Shown one piece after another: positions 1-9,567 of a DNA stretch of 64,000 bases. Both the position numbers and the translations under genes were made by a program. The notes below the pieces were generated by a model, which was not told the DNA's origin, searched no databases, and was given only the letters and a program-made list of their open reading frames with translations. The stretch is taken from contig JAMOAY010000006.1 in NCBI GenBank assembly GCA_039908525.1, positions 77,845 through 141,844 of the forward strand. Reading direction: 5' to 3'. Position 1 is the stretch's first letter. Every line of letters starts with the position of its first letter. This stretch comes from Magnetaquicoccus sp039908525 (lineage in GTDB: Bacteria; Pseudomonadota; Magnetococcia; Magnetococcales; Magnetaquicoccaceae).

Positions 1-2856
1 CAGGGCACCGACGCCGCCGCCTTCCTGGCCATGGGGCACGTGGTTCTCAAAGAGTTTTTTCTCGAACGGGTCGAGCCTTATTTCTGGGAGTACGCCCAGC
101 GCTACACCGACCTGCCCATGCTGGTCACCCTGCGGGCCTACGGGGATCATTGGGTGCCGGACCGCTTTTTGCGCGCTGCGGATTTCGACGACCGTCTGGG
201 GGAGGAGAACAACCCGGCATGGAAAACGGTGCTGTTCGATGAACGCAGTGGCCAGTATGTCTGTCCCAACGGTTCGGTCGGCTTTCGCTGGGGGGAAGAG
301 GGGCGATGGAACATCCTGCCCCGCAACGCCCGCGACCAGCAGGAGATTTCGGCCCAGCTCAGTGCCATCGACCGGCACGATGGCGTGGAACGGGTGGCCC
401 TGCCCCACTTCGCCCCCCAGGAACCACGGGAGAGGATGGTTCAGGTACCGGTGCGCATGATCTCATGCAGCGGCGGGGTGATCCGGGTGGCCACCGTGTT
501 CGATCTGCAGGTGGCGCAATACGGTCTCGGCCGTGGCTTGCCGGGGGAGGAGAGCGTCGGCTACGACGATGCCGCTCGACCTTACACCCCGGCCTGGCAG
601 GAAAAGATCACCGGCGTGGCAGCTGCCGACATCATCCGCACGGCTCGAGAGTTTGCCGACAATGCCGCCAAAACCAGGGGCAAGTCGATGGTCATCCTCG
701 GCGCGGCGGCCAACCACTGGTATCACAGCGACATGAGCTACCGCTCCACCATGAATCTGCTGCATCTGTGCGGCTGCGTGGGCCAGTCCGGGGGCGGTTG
801 GGCTCACTATGTGGGCCAGGAAAAGCTTCGGCCCCAGGCAGGGTGGGCACCGATCGCCTTCGGGCTGGACTGGCACAAACCGCCGCGCCTCATGAACGGC
901 ACCAGCTTTTTCTATTTTCATACCGACCAGTGGCGCTACGAGCGGCTGTCGGCAGACGAATTTCTCACCCCATCGGCCAAGGGCAAGTACCGGGGCCATC
1001 AACTGGTCGATTACAATGTGGTCGCCCAGCGACTGGGCTGGTTACCCTCGGCCCCCCATTTCAACCGCAACCCCCTGGAGATGTGCCGCGCCGCCGTGGC
1101 GGAGGGTGCCGGCAGCGATGCGGAGATCGTCCAACAGGTGGTGGCGGACCTGAAGAGTGGGCGCACGGCCTTTGCCGCCGAGGATGTGGACGCGCCGGAG
1201 AATTTCCCCCGCAACCTGTTTGTCTGGCGGGCCAATCTGCTGGGCACCAGTGCCAAGGGGCATGAGTATTTCCTGAAACATCTGCTGGGAGCGCAGAACG
1301 GTGTCCTGAATCAGGGTACCGAGGGGAAGGCCGCCCGGGAGGTCCGCTGGCGCCCGCAGGCCCCCACCGGCAAGCTGGATCTGCTGGTGGATATCAATTT
1401 CCGTCTGAACTCCACCGGTGCCTACGCAGACATTGTTCTGCCCACCGCCACCTGGTATGAAAAGACCGATCTCAACACCACCGACATGCACCCTTTCATC
1501 CATCCGCTGAGCGAAGCGGTGGCGCCTGGTTGGCAGAGTCGCTCCGACTGGCAGATTTTCCAGTCCATCGCCAAGCGGTTTGCCGAGTTGGCCAAGGAAC
1601 GGCTGGGGGTGTGCAAGGATCTGGTGGCGGTGCCGTCCATGCACGACTCCCCCGGCGAGTTGGGGCAGCCCTTTGGGGTTTTGGATTGGAAAAGGGGTGA
1701 TGTGGAGCCGATACCCGGCAAGACCCTGCCCAATCTCAAGGTGGTCGAGCGGGATTATGGGGCCGTCCACGACCGATTCATCACCCTGGGGCCCTTGCTG
1801 GTCAGCGAGGGCAACAACGTCAAGGGGCTGGATTGGCAGACCGCAACCGAGTACGAAGAGCTGAAGATTCTCAACGGCACCTACCAGGGGCGTCCCCTGT
1901 TGCAACGGGACGAAGCGGTGTGCGAGGCGGTACTGAATCTGGCCCCGGAGACCCAGGGGGAGGTGGCGCACAAAGCCTGGCAGGCCCTGGAGAAAAAAAC
2001 CGGCCTCTCCCATACCCACCTGAGCGCGGCGCGCCGGGAGGAGCGGATTCGTCTGGCCGATATTTGTGTTCAGCCGCGCAAGATCATCACCGCCCCCACC
2101 TGGAGCGGCATCGAGTCGGAGCATGTCAGCTATACGGCCAGTTACACCAACATCCATGAGCACATTCCCTTCCGTACCCTGACCGGTCGGGCACACTTTT
2201 ATCAGGATCATGAATGGATGCTGGACTTTGGCGAGGGGTTTTGCACCTACCGCCCCCCTGCCCTGCTCAACGCCCACTTGCATCTTCCGGAGCGGGTGAA
2301 ACGGGGACCGCATCTGCTGTTGAACTGGATCACCCCCCACTCCAAATGGGGCATTCACAGCACCTATAACGACAACCTGCGCATGTTGACCCTGTTCCGG
2401 GGCGGACCCACGGTCTGGGTGGCGGAGGCAGACGCCCAGAGCATCGGCCTGGTGGACAACGACTGGGTGGAGGCGGTCAATGCCAATGGGGCAACGGTGG
2501 CCAGGGTGGTGGTCTCCCAGAGAATCCCGAGGGGGATGGCCATGATGTACCATGCCCAGGAGAAGATCATCAACGTGCCGGGCTCCCCCAGCACCGGCAA
2601 GCGGGGGGGAATACTCAACTCGGTGACCCGGATCGTGGTCAAACCCACCCACATGATCGGCGGCTATGCGCAGCTCGCCTATGGATTCAACTATTATGGT
2701 ACGGTGGGGTCGCAGAGGGATGAATTCGTCGCCATCCACAAGATCGAGGCCCCGCGCATGGACTGGCTGGAGAAACCGTTGACGGCCGAGCGGGAGAGTC
2801 AGCCCGATCCCCCTGCCCGACTGCTGGAGACGGCCACTACCCGGAGGCAAGCATGA
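1..2856 (+). CDS. narG: Respiratory nitrate reductase alpha subunit NarG (5' end outside window)
   Basis: Catalytic molybdopterin subunit of the membrane-bound nitrate reductase, reducing nitrate to nitrite on the cytoplasmic face with electrons from NarH. The reading frame is open from base 1, so the gene is cut by the window edge; about 951 C-terminal residues remain of a protein usually near 1240. The N-terminal Fe-S ligands lie outside. Family hallmarks visible in order are QGTDAA at the edge, CGCVGQSGGGWAHYVGQEKL, ILPTATWYEK-like text (VLPTATWYEKTDLNTTDMHP), APTWSGIESEHVSY and the C-terminal GGYAQLAYGFNYYGTVGSQ. The stop overlaps the narH start (ATGA), as expected for a coupled narGHJI operon. 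Regulation is not visible because the promoter is upstream of the window. Confidence 0.97.
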   Translation, partial: QGTDAAAFLAMGHVVLKEFFLERVEPYFWEYAQRYTDLPMLVTLRAYGDHWVPDRFLRAADFDDRLGEENNPAWKTVLFDERSGQYVCPNGSVGFRWGEEGRWNILPRNARDQQEISAQLSAIDRHDGVERVALPHFAPQEPRERMVQVPVRMISCSGGVIRVATVFDLQVAQYGLGRGLPGEESVGYDDAARPYTPAWQEKITGVAAADIIRTAREFADNAAKTRGKSMVILGAAANHWYHSDMSYRSTMNLLHLCGCVGQSGGGWAHYVGQEKLRPQAGWAPIAFGLDWHKPPRLMNGTSFFYFHTDQWRYERLSADEFLTPSAKGKYRGHQLVDYNVVAQRLGWLPSAPHFNRNPLEMCRAAVAEGAGSDAEIVQQVVADLKSGRTAFAAEDVDAPENFPRNLFVWRANLLGTSAKGHEYFLKHLLGAQNGVLNQGTEGKAAREVRWRPQAPTGKLDLLVDINFRLNSTGAYADIVLPTATWYEKTDLNTTDMHPFIHPLSEAVAPGWQSRSDWQIFQSIAKRFAELAKERLGVCKDLVAVPSMHDSPGELGQPFGVLDWKRGDVEPIPGKTLPNLKVVERDYGAVHDRFITLGPLLVSEGNNVKGLDWQTATEYEELKILNGTYQGRPLLQRDEAVCEAVLNLAPETQGEVAHKAWQALEKKTGLSHTHLSAARREERIRLADICVQPRKIITAPTWSGIESEHVSYTASYTNIHEHIPFRTLTGRAHFYQDHEWMLDFGEGFCTYRPPALLNAHLHLPERVKRGPHLLLNWITPHSKWGIHSTYNDNLRMLTLFRGGPTVWVAEADAQSIGLVDNDWVEAVNANGATVARVVVSQRIPRGMAMMYHAQEKIINVPGSPSTGKRGGILNSVTRIVVKPTHMIGGYAQLAYGFNYYGTVGSQRDEFVAIHKIEAPRMDWLEKPLTAERESQPDPPARLLETATTRRQA

Positions 2857-4385
2857 ACATTCGCGCCCAGATCGCCATGGTTCTGAACCTGGATAAATGC
2901 ATTGGCTGCCACACCTGCTCGGTGACCTGCAAGAATGTCTGGAGCAATCGCAGAGGGGTGGAGTATGCCTGGTTCAACAATGTGGAAAGCAAGCCGGGCA
3001 TCGGCTACCCCAAAAACTGGGAAGATCAGAGCCTCTGGCGTGGGGGTTGGCAAAGCAAAAACGGCGCTTTACTGCTGCGCACCGGCGGGCGTCTGGCGCA
3101 TCTGAAAAACATCTTTGCCAACCCGGACCTGCCGCAGATAGACGATTATTACGAGCCCTTCGACTTCGATTATGCCCATCTGCAAAACGCCCCCCTCTCC
3201 GAGGCGACACCCACCGCCCGGCCCCGTTCCCTGATCGACGGGCTGCGCATGGAAAAGATCCAGTGGGGCCCCAACTGGGAGGATGGACTGGCGGGGGAGT
3301 TTGCCAAACGGAGCGAGGATGTCAACTTTGCGGGCGTCGGCAGGGAGATCTATGCCGAATTCGAGAAATCGTTCCAGCTCTTTCTGCCGCGTCTGTGCAA
3401 CCACTGTCTGAACCCGGCCTGTGTGGCCGGTTGTCCCTCCGGCTCCATCTACAAGCGGGTCGAGGATGGCATCGTGCTGGTGGACCAGGAGCGCTGCCGG
3501 GGCTGGCGGATGTGCGTCAGCGCCTGCCCCTACAAAAAGGTCTATTACAACTGGGAGTCGGGCAAGTCGGAAAAATGCCTGCTCTGTTATCCACGCATCG
3601 AGTCGGGGATGCCCACCAACTGTGCGGAGTCCTGTGTCGGTCGCATTCGCTACATGGGGGTGGTACTGTACGATGCCGACCGCATCCGGCAGGCGGCGGT
3701 GACCCCGGATGAAAAAGGGCTCTATCAATCCCAGCTGGATCTGTTTCTGAATCCCCACGATCCCGAGGTGGTGCAGGCAGCCCAGCGGGAGGGGGTTCCG
3801 GCCTCCTGGCTGGAGGCGGCCCGCCGTTCGCCGGTTTATAAAATGGCGGTGGAGTGGAAGATCGCCTTCCCGCTGCACCCGGAGTTTCGCACCCTGCCGA
3901 TGATGTGGTATGTGCCGCCCCTGTCGCCGATCCAGTCGCGGCTGGAGGCCGGCCAACTGCCCACCGAGGGAGGGGGTTTCTTCCCGGAGCCCGGCGCCTT
4001 GCGGCTGCCGGTGGGCTATCTGGCCAACCTGTTCACCGCCGGCGAGGAGAAACCGGTTCTGGATGCCCTCCACCGTTTGCTGGCCATGCGTACCTACCGG
4101 CGCTCCCTGAAACGGTTGGAGGAGGCCGACACGGCCGTGCTGGCCGAATTGGGGCTGACGGTGGCGCAGGTGGAGGAGATGTACCGTCTGTTGGCCCTGG
4201 CGGACTACCGGGATCGCTATGTCATCCCCACCTCGGCCCGGGAGTGGAGTCTGGACGACCCGTCTGCCTTCCAGGGGCACAACGGTCTTTCGTTCGGCCA
4301 TGAGGGCGCGGCGGACGCTTTCTCATTGTTTCCGGATCCACGGCGCACGACCCAACCGGCCAAAGGGGACAGGGAAGGGGGATGA
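2853..4385 (+). CDS. narH: Respiratory nitrate reductase beta subunit NarH
   Basis: Electron-transfer subunit of 510 residues, the normal NarH length, carrying electrons from NarI haem to NarG through four Fe-S clusters. Cysteine groups are visible as CIGCHTCSVTCKNVW near residue 14, CNHCLNPACVAGCP near 184, CRGWRMCVSACPYKK near 217, and KCLLCYPRIESGMPTNCAESC near 244. The second cluster-binding group has the CRGWRMC pattern in which Trp replaces a Cys, which is typical of NarH and gives the [3Fe-4S] site. The start overlaps the narG stop and the stop overlaps the narJ start, both as ATGA, so the three genes are translationally coupled. Confidence 0.97.
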   Translation: MNIRAQIAMVLNLDKCIGCHTCSVTCKNVWSNRRGVEYAWFNNVESKPGIGYPKNWEDQSLWRGGWQSKNGALLLRTGGRLAHLKNIFANPDLPQIDDYYEPFDFDYAHLQNAPLSEATPTARPRSLIDGLRMEKIQWGPNWEDGLAGEFAKRSEDVNFAGVGREIYAEFEKSFQLFLPRLCNHCLNPACVAGCPSGSIYKRVEDGIVLVDQERCRGWRMCVSACPYKKVYYNWESGKSEKCLLCYPRIESGMPTNCAESCVGRIRYMGVVLYDADRIRQAAVTPDEKGLYQSQLDLFLNPHDPEVVQAAQREGVPASWLEAARRSPVYKMAVEWKIAFPLHPEFRTLPMMWYVPPLSPIQSRLEAGQLPTEGGGFFPEPGALRLPVGYLANLFTAGEEKPVLDALHRLLAMRTYRRSLKRLEEADTAVLAELGLTVAQVEEMYRLLALADYRDRYVIPTSAREWSLDDPSAFQGHNGLSFGHEGAADAFSLFPDPRRTTQPAKGDREGG

Positions 4386-4909
4386 TGTCGCTCTTTGCCA
4401 TCCTTTCCGCTCTGCTGGACTATCCCACGACGGAGTTGCAAGGGGCCCTGGGGGAGATTCGTCTGCGCACCGAGACGGCCAACGATCTGGAAGATGCCGA
4501 ACGGCAGGCCATTCTGGCGCTGCTGGCCACCCTGGAGGAGTGTTCCATCGTGGAGTTGCAGAGCCGGTACGTGGAAATATTTGATCTGAACCCGGACCAC
4601 AGTCTCCATTTGACCCATCATCTGCTGGGGGATGACAACCGGGAGCGGGGACCGGCCTTGATCCAGCTGGCCAGCCATTTTTGCCAGCAGGGCTGGGAGA
4701 TCCACAATGGCGAGCTGCCGGATTTTCTGCCTTTGTTGTTGGAATTTGCGGCACAGCTGCCGCTGCAGGATGCGGAATCCTTTCTGGCCGAAGCGGTTCC
4801 GGCCCTGGCCATCCTGGCCGGCAATCTGGAGCGGCACGGCCACCCAGCCCATGCGGCGCTGGTCCGTCTGGTGGAACGGCGCGGCAGACGGGCCCTGGCA
4901 ACCGCCTGA
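4382..4909 (+). CDS. narJ: Nitrate reductase molybdenum cofactor assembly chaperone NarJ
   Basis: Dedicated chaperone of the TorD/DmsD/NarJ family that holds apo-NarGH until the molybdenum cofactor is inserted. The 175-residue product is all-helical in composition and contains the NarJ-type segment YVEIFDLNPDHSLHLTHHL near residue 60. It is shorter than the E. coli protein (about 236), mainly at the C terminus, as in many non-enteric proteobacteria. The ATG at 4382 overlaps the narH stop; a second ATG at 4385 is an equally possible start. Its position between narH and narI is the standard one. Confidence 0.93.
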   Translation: MMSLFAILSALLDYPTTELQGALGEIRLRTETANDLEDAERQAILALLATLEECSIVELQSRYVEIFDLNPDHSLHLTHHLLGDDNRERGPALIQLASHFCQQGWEIHNGELPDFLPLLLEFAAQLPLQDAESFLAEAVPALAILAGNLERHGHPAHAALVRLVERRGRRALATA

Positions 4910-4926
4910 CATCATGGAGTCGTGCG

Positions 4927-5631
4927 ATGAACCTCGATCATTTCTTGTTTGAAATCTATCCCTATATGGCCATGAGCATCTTTGTGCTGGGCAGTTGGCT
5001 CCGTTACGACCGGGAGAGTTACAGCTGGAAAACCGACTCCAGCCAACTGTTGGCGCAGGAGCATATGCTGTGGGGCAGCAACCTGTTTCACGTGGGGGTC
5101 ATTGCCATCTTTTTTGGCCATGCGTTGGGGCTGCTGACGCCGCACAGCTGGTTGCTGGCGGGGGGAATTTCGGACCTGGCCCATCAGATCGTTGCCATCA
5201 CGGCGGGTCTGCTGTTTGGCCTGCTCGCCCTGGCGGGAGGGGGACTGTTGCTGTGGCGGCGTCTGACCAACCGCCGTGTCCGGGCCACGGGACGCAGCCG
5301 GGATCTTTTCATCCTGGGCTGGTTGTTGGCCACCTTGAGTTTGGGCTTGTTGACCATCCCGGTCTCCATGGGCCATGCGGCGCATGGCAATGTGCAGGCG
5401 ATGCTCTCTCTGGCAGCCTGGGTGCAAAGCGTGGTGACCCTCCAGGCCGACGCCACGTTGCTGGCCAGGGTGGAGCCGATCTTTAAATGGCATCTGTTCT
5501 TTGGCATGACGGTTTTCCTGCTGTTTCCGTTCACCCGCCTGGTGCATGTCCTGAGTGTACCCATCGGCTACCTGGGCCGCGCCTGGCAGATCAGCCGCGC
5601 CTATCGTTCCTCACACACCCCACGAGGATAG
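4927..5631 (+). CDS. narI: Respiratory nitrate reductase gamma subunit NarI (cytochrome b)
   Basis: Membrane subunit of 234 residues that oxidises quinol at the periplasmic side and passes electrons through two b haems to NarH. The start MNLDHFLFEIYPYMAM was chosen over an upstream in-frame start lying inside narJ because it matches the family N terminus. Five hydrophobic segments are evident. Histidines fitting the haem ligands lie in SNLFHVGVIAIFFGHALG and in FKWHLFFGMTVFLLFPFTRLVH. SWLRYD near residue 23 is also typical. The gene ends the nar operon; no transporter or regulator gene follows before infA. Confidence 0.95.
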   Translation: MNLDHFLFEIYPYMAMSIFVLGSWLRYDRESYSWKTDSSQLLAQEHMLWGSNLFHVGVIAIFFGHALGLLTPHSWLLAGGISDLAHQIVAITAGLLFGLLALAGGGLLLWRRLTNRRVRATGRSRDLFILGWLLATLSLGLLTIPVSMGHAAHGNVQAMLSLAAWVQSVVTLQADATLLARVEPIFKWHLFFGMTVFLLFPFTRLVHVLSVPIGYLGRAWQISRAYRSSHTPRG

Positions 5632-5679
5632 TCCCCCTGAACCCGTCACAACTAAAAACCGCGTCTCGCCCCGGATACA

Positions 5680-5708
5680 TTGACTTTGCAAAAAAAAACC
5701 ACTATTCT
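5680..5708 (+). promoter_or_regulatory. Sigma-70-type promoter for infA-parE
   Basis: TTGACT at 5680-5685 and TATTCT at 5703-5708 are separated by 17 bases that include a run of nine A. They lie about 100 bases before the infA start in the narI-infA gap. The assignment rests on sequence match only. Confidence 0.6.
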
Positions 5709-5808
5709 GCCCGGTCTACACGTCTGAAGGGTCCTGGGGACCTGTTTCGGAGATGAATGCGGTGCGCCGGAGTTGCGGCTTCTCGCCCGTTGTACGAAGG
5801 AGAATGCG

Positions 5809-6027
5809 GTGAGCAAGGAAGATGTGATCGAGATGGAAGGGACGGTTCTCGAGAACCTGCCCAATGCCATGTTCCAGGTGGAACTGGAGAACAAACACAA
5901 ATTGCTGTGCCATATTTCAGGCAGAATGCGCAAACATTACATCCGCATCCTGCCGGGCGATAAAGTGACGGTACAACTGACCCCCTATGACCTCTCCAAA
6001 GGACGCATCTCCTATCGCCACAAGTAA
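5809..6027 (+). CDS. infA: Translation initiation factor IF-1
   Basis: Small OB-fold protein that binds the ribosomal A site with IF-2 and IF-3 during initiation. The 72-residue product MSKEDVIEMEGTVLENLP... to ...YDLSKGRISYRHK is nearly canonical over its full length. The GTG at 5809 is chosen because it gives the exact family N terminus and is preceded by GAAGGAG at 5796-5802; the longer in-frame start at 5773 would add 12 residues absent from the family. The 3' end overlaps the start of parE by 41 bases. Confidence 0.97.
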   Translation: MSKEDVIEMEGTVLENLPNAMFQVELENKHKLLCHISGRMRKHYIRILPGDKVTVQLTPYDLSKGRISYRHK

Positions 6028-7960
6028 GGCAGGTTCTTCCTACGACGCCTCTCACATCGAGGTTCTGGAAGGGCTGGAAGGGGTGCGGCGCCGTCCCGGC
6101 ATGTATATCGGCGGAACGGACGAACGGGCCCTGCACCACTTGGTGGCCGAACTGCTGGACAACGCCATGGACGAGGCGGTGGCTGGTCACGCAGACCGCA
6201 TCACCCTGGTCATGGCCGCCGATGGCTCGGTCAGTGTCGGCGATAACGGACGCGGTGTGCCGGTGGATCCCCTTTCCCGCTATCCGGACCGTTCGGCCCT
6301 GGAAGTCATTTTCACCACCCTGCATGCCGGTGGCAAATTTCATGACAAAGCCTACGCCACCGCCGGCGGTTTGAACGGCGTTGGCGCCTCGGTGGTCAAT
6401 GCCCTCTCCCTGTGGACCGAGGTAGTGGTCGAACGGGATGGCTACAAATGGCGGCAGAACTTCTCCCGCGGCAAGCCCGCCACAGCCCTGGAACAGCTGG
6501 CCCCCTCCCGCCATCACGGCACCCAGGTCACCTTTCTGCCCGACCCGGAAATATTCCCCGACCCGACCTTCCAGGTGGAACGGGTGGTGGAGATGTGCCG
6601 CGCCAAGGCCTACCTGAATCGGGGTGTGGTGATTCGGGTCAAAGTGGAACAGAGCGGCGAGGAGATGGCTTTTCATTTCCCCAACGGCCTGGAGGATTTT
6701 GTCCGCAATCAGGTGGCTAGCCAGGAACGGGTGGTTCCCGCCCTGTTTGCCGGCACCATCGTCGAAAACGCGACCGGGTTGTTCCGCATGGAGTGGGCCA
6801 TGACCTGGACCCAGGGGGAAGAGAGTCGGCTGCTCTCCTACTGCAACACCATCCCCACCCCCCTGGGGGGGGTCCACGAGAGCGGGCTGCGCGCCGCCCT
6901 GGTGCGGGCCATGCGCGAGTACGCCGAGGCCAAACATCTGCTGCCCAAAGGGGTTGTCCTCTCCATTGAGGATGTGCTGGAGGGGCTGTTCGCCGTGCTC
7001 TCCATCTTTCTCGGCAACCCGCAATTTTTCGGGCAAACCAAAGAAAAACTCAGCAATGTCGGGGTCTCCCGACGGGTGGAAGGGATCCTCAAGGACCATC
7101 TCGACCACTGGCTGTATGGCCACCCGGAGCAGGCCACTGCCCTGCTGATGAGCATGGTGGAGCGGGCCCAGCAACGGCTGAATCGCAAAAAGCTGGTGGC
7201 GCCTGTCAGTCGCAAGACCGCCACCAGTCGCCTCACCCTGCCGGGCAAGCTGACCGACTGCATCAGCTCCGACACCAAGAACACCGAGCTGTTCATCGTC
7301 GAGGGGGATTCCGCCGGCGGATCCGCCAAGCAGGCCCGCAACCGCCACAATCAGGCCATTCTGCCCCTGCGCGGCAAAATCTTGAACGTGGAACAGGCTT
7401 CACACGGTAACCAGCTGGAAAAATTCGAAAAAAACACCGAGGTGCAAAATCTGGTCACCGCCATCGGCACCGGGTACGGAGCACAGTTCGAACTGAGCAA
7501 ATTGCGTTACGGACGGGTGATCATCATGACCGACGCCGATGTGGATGGGGCCCACATCGCCAGCCTGCTGCTGACCTTTTTCTACCGTTTTATGCCGGAG
7601 TTGATCCGCCAACAGCACCTGTTCCTGGCCCAACCGCCCCTGTTCCGGGTGACGGTGGGCAGTGAGAGCACCTATGCCCTGGATGAGGCGGAAAAGGAGC
7701 GTCTGGTCGAAAAGATCCGCCAAAAAAAGAGCCAGGCCAAGATCGAGATCTCCCGCTTCAAAGGGTTGGGGGAGATGGATCCCCACCAACTGCGGGATAC
7801 GACGATGAACCCCGCCAGCCGCCATCTGCTGCGGGTCTGTATCGATGACGCCCAGCAGACCGACGACTCTTTCGACCGTTTGATGGGCAAAAACTCTGCC
7901 CAACGTTACGCCTTCATCCAGGAAAAAGCCCCCTTTGCCCAAAACCATCTGGACATTTGA
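5987..7960 (+). CDS. parE: DNA topoisomerase IV subunit B
   Basis: ATPase subunit of topoisomerase IV, which decatenates daughter chromosomes together with ParC. The 657-residue length is that of ParE rather than of a GyrB with the extra C-terminal insertion. Visible are the GHKL ATP site (LLDNAMDEA, VGDNGRGVPV, GGLNGVGASVVNALS), the TOPRIM residues EGDSAGGSAKQARNR and MTDADVDGAHI, and the C-terminal SRFKGLGEMDP. The end, SAQRYAFIQEKA, is of the alphaproteobacterial ParE type. The start inside infA is the only ATG that keeps the N-terminal ATP-binding region. No parC is present. Confidence 0.93.
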   Translation: MTSPKDASPIATSKAGSSYDASHIEVLEGLEGVRRRPGMYIGGTDERALHHLVAELLDNAMDEAVAGHADRITLVMAADGSVSVGDNGRGVPVDPLSRYPDRSALEVIFTTLHAGGKFHDKAYATAGGLNGVGASVVNALSLWTEVVVERDGYKWRQNFSRGKPATALEQLAPSRHHGTQVTFLPDPEIFPDPTFQVERVVEMCRAKAYLNRGVVIRVKVEQSGEEMAFHFPNGLEDFVRNQVASQERVVPALFAGTIVENATGLFRMEWAMTWTQGEESRLLSYCNTIPTPLGGVHESGLRAALVRAMREYAEAKHLLPKGVVLSIEDVLEGLFAVLSIFLGNPQFFGQTKEKLSNVGVSRRVEGILKDHLDHWLYGHPEQATALLMSMVERAQQRLNRKKLVAPVSRKTATSRLTLPGKLTDCISSDTKNTELFIVEGDSAGGSAKQARNRHNQAILPLRGKILNVEQASHGNQLEKFEKNTEVQNLVTAIGTGYGAQFELSKLRYGRVIIMTDADVDGAHIASLLLTFFYRFMPELIRQQHLFLAQPPLFRVTVGSESTYALDEAEKERLVEKIRQKKSQAKIEISRFKGLGEMDPHQLRDTTMNPASRHLLRVCIDDAQQTDDSFDRLMGKNSAQRYAFIQEKAPFAQNHLDI

Positions 7961-7985
7961 ATACCCGTTCAAGCGAGAGCCTGCC

Positions 7986-9272
7986 ATGCCCCTGAAACTG
8001 CTTTGTCTGCTCTGCCTCTGGCTGTTACCCCACACGCCCCTGGCCGCAGGGGAGGATGCCTTCCTGCAAGCTCTTCAGCAGGCACTGACCGGCAATCCCG
8101 AGATCAAGGCGGCCCAGGCCAATCTGGTGGCAGCCCAGGAAAAGCTGCCGCAAAGCCGGGCGGTGCTGCTGCCCAGTGTGACTCTGAATGTGACCCCCAC
8201 CCATACCCAAAGCCGCTGGCAAAACGGGGAACTCACCGAGCACTCGCTGGCGGGTGGGATAAGCCTGTCGCAGATCCTCTACAACCGACCGGCGTTGATT
8301 GCCTTCACGCAGACCGAACCCTTCGTTGCCGCCTATGTCGATGAACTGGACGGCGCGGTGCAGGGGATCCTCTTCAAGATGGCTCAGGCTGCGGTGGCGT
8401 TGCTGCAGGCCCGGGAGATCGCCCGTCTGGCCGGCAACAATCAACACGTGATGCAGCGCCACCTGTCGGCCACCCAGGCCCGTTACCAGGTGGGCGAGAT
8501 CACCCGCACCAATGTCAGCCAGGCAGAGGCGCGGCTGGTCTCGGCACAGGCGGAGCAGGTCAAGGCCGACAACGATCTGGCGGTGGCGCAGGCCCACTAT
8601 TTCGAGGTGGCGGGCAGCCCTGCCCCAGAAAAACTCACTCTGCCGGGCTTTCGCCATTCGCCGGGGGAGGGATCCCTGGAGAGTTGGCTGGCACAACTGG
8701 AACAGCGCCCCGATGTGCGGGCCGCCAGCAAACGGTTGAGCATCGCCGATGCGGCCATCGCCCAGGAACAGGCCGGCCACTGGCCCACGGTGGCTCTCAC
8801 CTCCAGCGCCAACCACACCTGGCAGAGAGGCAACATCGAAGAGGTGGACAAGTACAACCTGGGCATGAAGATGGAACTGCCTCTCTACAGCGGTGGCATG
8901 ACCCTTTCCAAGACCGCCGAGGCCCAGGCTCGCCGGGATGCCCAGTGGGCACAACTGGACCGCTTGCGCCGCCAGGCCTATCGGGAGGTCGAGAAGGCCC
9001 GTCTGGACCTGCACAGCAGCCAGGTGTTGCTCAACTCTTTCAACAGCATCGTGGCGGCGGCCCAGATGGCCCGGGATGGGGTCGAACGGGAGTTCCGCGT
9101 CGGCACCCGTACCGCCCTGGAGCTTCTGGATGCCGAGCATGAGCTGTTCGCCAACCAGACAGAGCTGGCCAAAAATCGTTATGCCTGGGAACTGGCCCGT
9201 TTCCAGATGTTGCTGGTTGTGGGCCGTTTGACGATGGAGGAGCTTGTCTTTCGCCCCACCTCCACCCCATAA
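7986..9272 (+). CDS. TolC-family outer membrane efflux/export protein
   Basis: Outer-membrane channel of 428 residues for type I secretion or tripartite efflux, trimeric in known relatives. A signal peptide (MPLKLLCLLCLWLLPHTPLAAG) identifies the start; an upstream in-frame ATG at 7935 lies within parE and would bury the signal. The two halves show the repeated helical OEP pattern: LQQALTGNPEIKAAQANLVAAQ near residue 24 and ARYQVGEITRTNVSQAEARL near 165, with a second copy around RVGTRTALELLDAEHELF near 375. No membrane-fusion protein or inner-membrane pump is adjacent, so its partner is unknown. Confidence 0.9.
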   Translation: MPLKLLCLLCLWLLPHTPLAAGEDAFLQALQQALTGNPEIKAAQANLVAAQEKLPQSRAVLLPSVTLNVTPTHTQSRWQNGELTEHSLAGGISLSQILYNRPALIAFTQTEPFVAAYVDELDGAVQGILFKMAQAAVALLQAREIARLAGNNQHVMQRHLSATQARYQVGEITRTNVSQAEARLVSAQAEQVKADNDLAVAQAHYFEVAGSPAPEKLTLPGFRHSPGEGSLESWLAQLEQRPDVRAASKRLSIADAAIAQEQAGHWPTVALTSSANHTWQRGNIEEVDKYNLGMKMELPLYSGGMTLSKTAEAQARRDAQWAQLDRLRRQAYREVEKARLDLHSSQVLLNSFNSIVAAAQMARDGVEREFRVGTRTALELLDAEHELFANQTELAKNRYAWELARFQMLLVVGRLTMEELVFRPTSTP

Positions 9273-9321
9273 TGGCGCGGAGGGGTCAGGGGGTTCATTT
9301 CATGAGAGAGGAGTCTGTCAA

Positions 9322-9558
9322 ATGCGTGATCAGGTTCAAAAGGTGTTGGATGAAATCCGGCCTTTTTTGCAGAGAGATGGCGGTGATGTCGAGTTGCTGG
9401 ACGTGACCCCCGACCATGTGGTGCAGGTTCGTTTGCGCGGTGCCTGCGGTTCGTGTCCCGGGGCCACCATGACCCTCAAAAACGGGATCGAACGCACCAT
9501 CAAAGAGCGGATTCCGTCCATTGTGGCGGTGGAAAACGTACCCCAGTTCGCCGTCTAG
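9322..9558 (+). CDS. NifU C-terminal domain Fe-S scaffold/carrier protein
   Basis: A 78-residue stand-alone Nfu domain, able in relatives to hold a [4Fe-4S] cluster between two monomers and pass it to target proteins. The ligand motif CGSCPGATMTLKNGIE is intact near residue 40, following IRPFLQRDGGDVELLDV. The start at 9322 follows a GAGAGAGGAG sequence and gives the standard MRDQVQKVLDEIRP N terminus; the longer upstream frame has no family support. It lies 9 bases before ampD and may be cotranscribed with it. Confidence 0.92.
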   Translation: MRDQVQKVLDEIRPFLQRDGGDVELLDVTPDHVVQVRLRGACGSCPGATMTLKNGIERTIKERIPSIVAVENVPQFAV

Positions 9559-9567
9559 TCGTCTTCC

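Noticed and set aside
1042..2850. 602-residue minus-strand frame opposite narG
   Set aside because: High-GC antisense frame; narG is strongly conserved on the plus strand.
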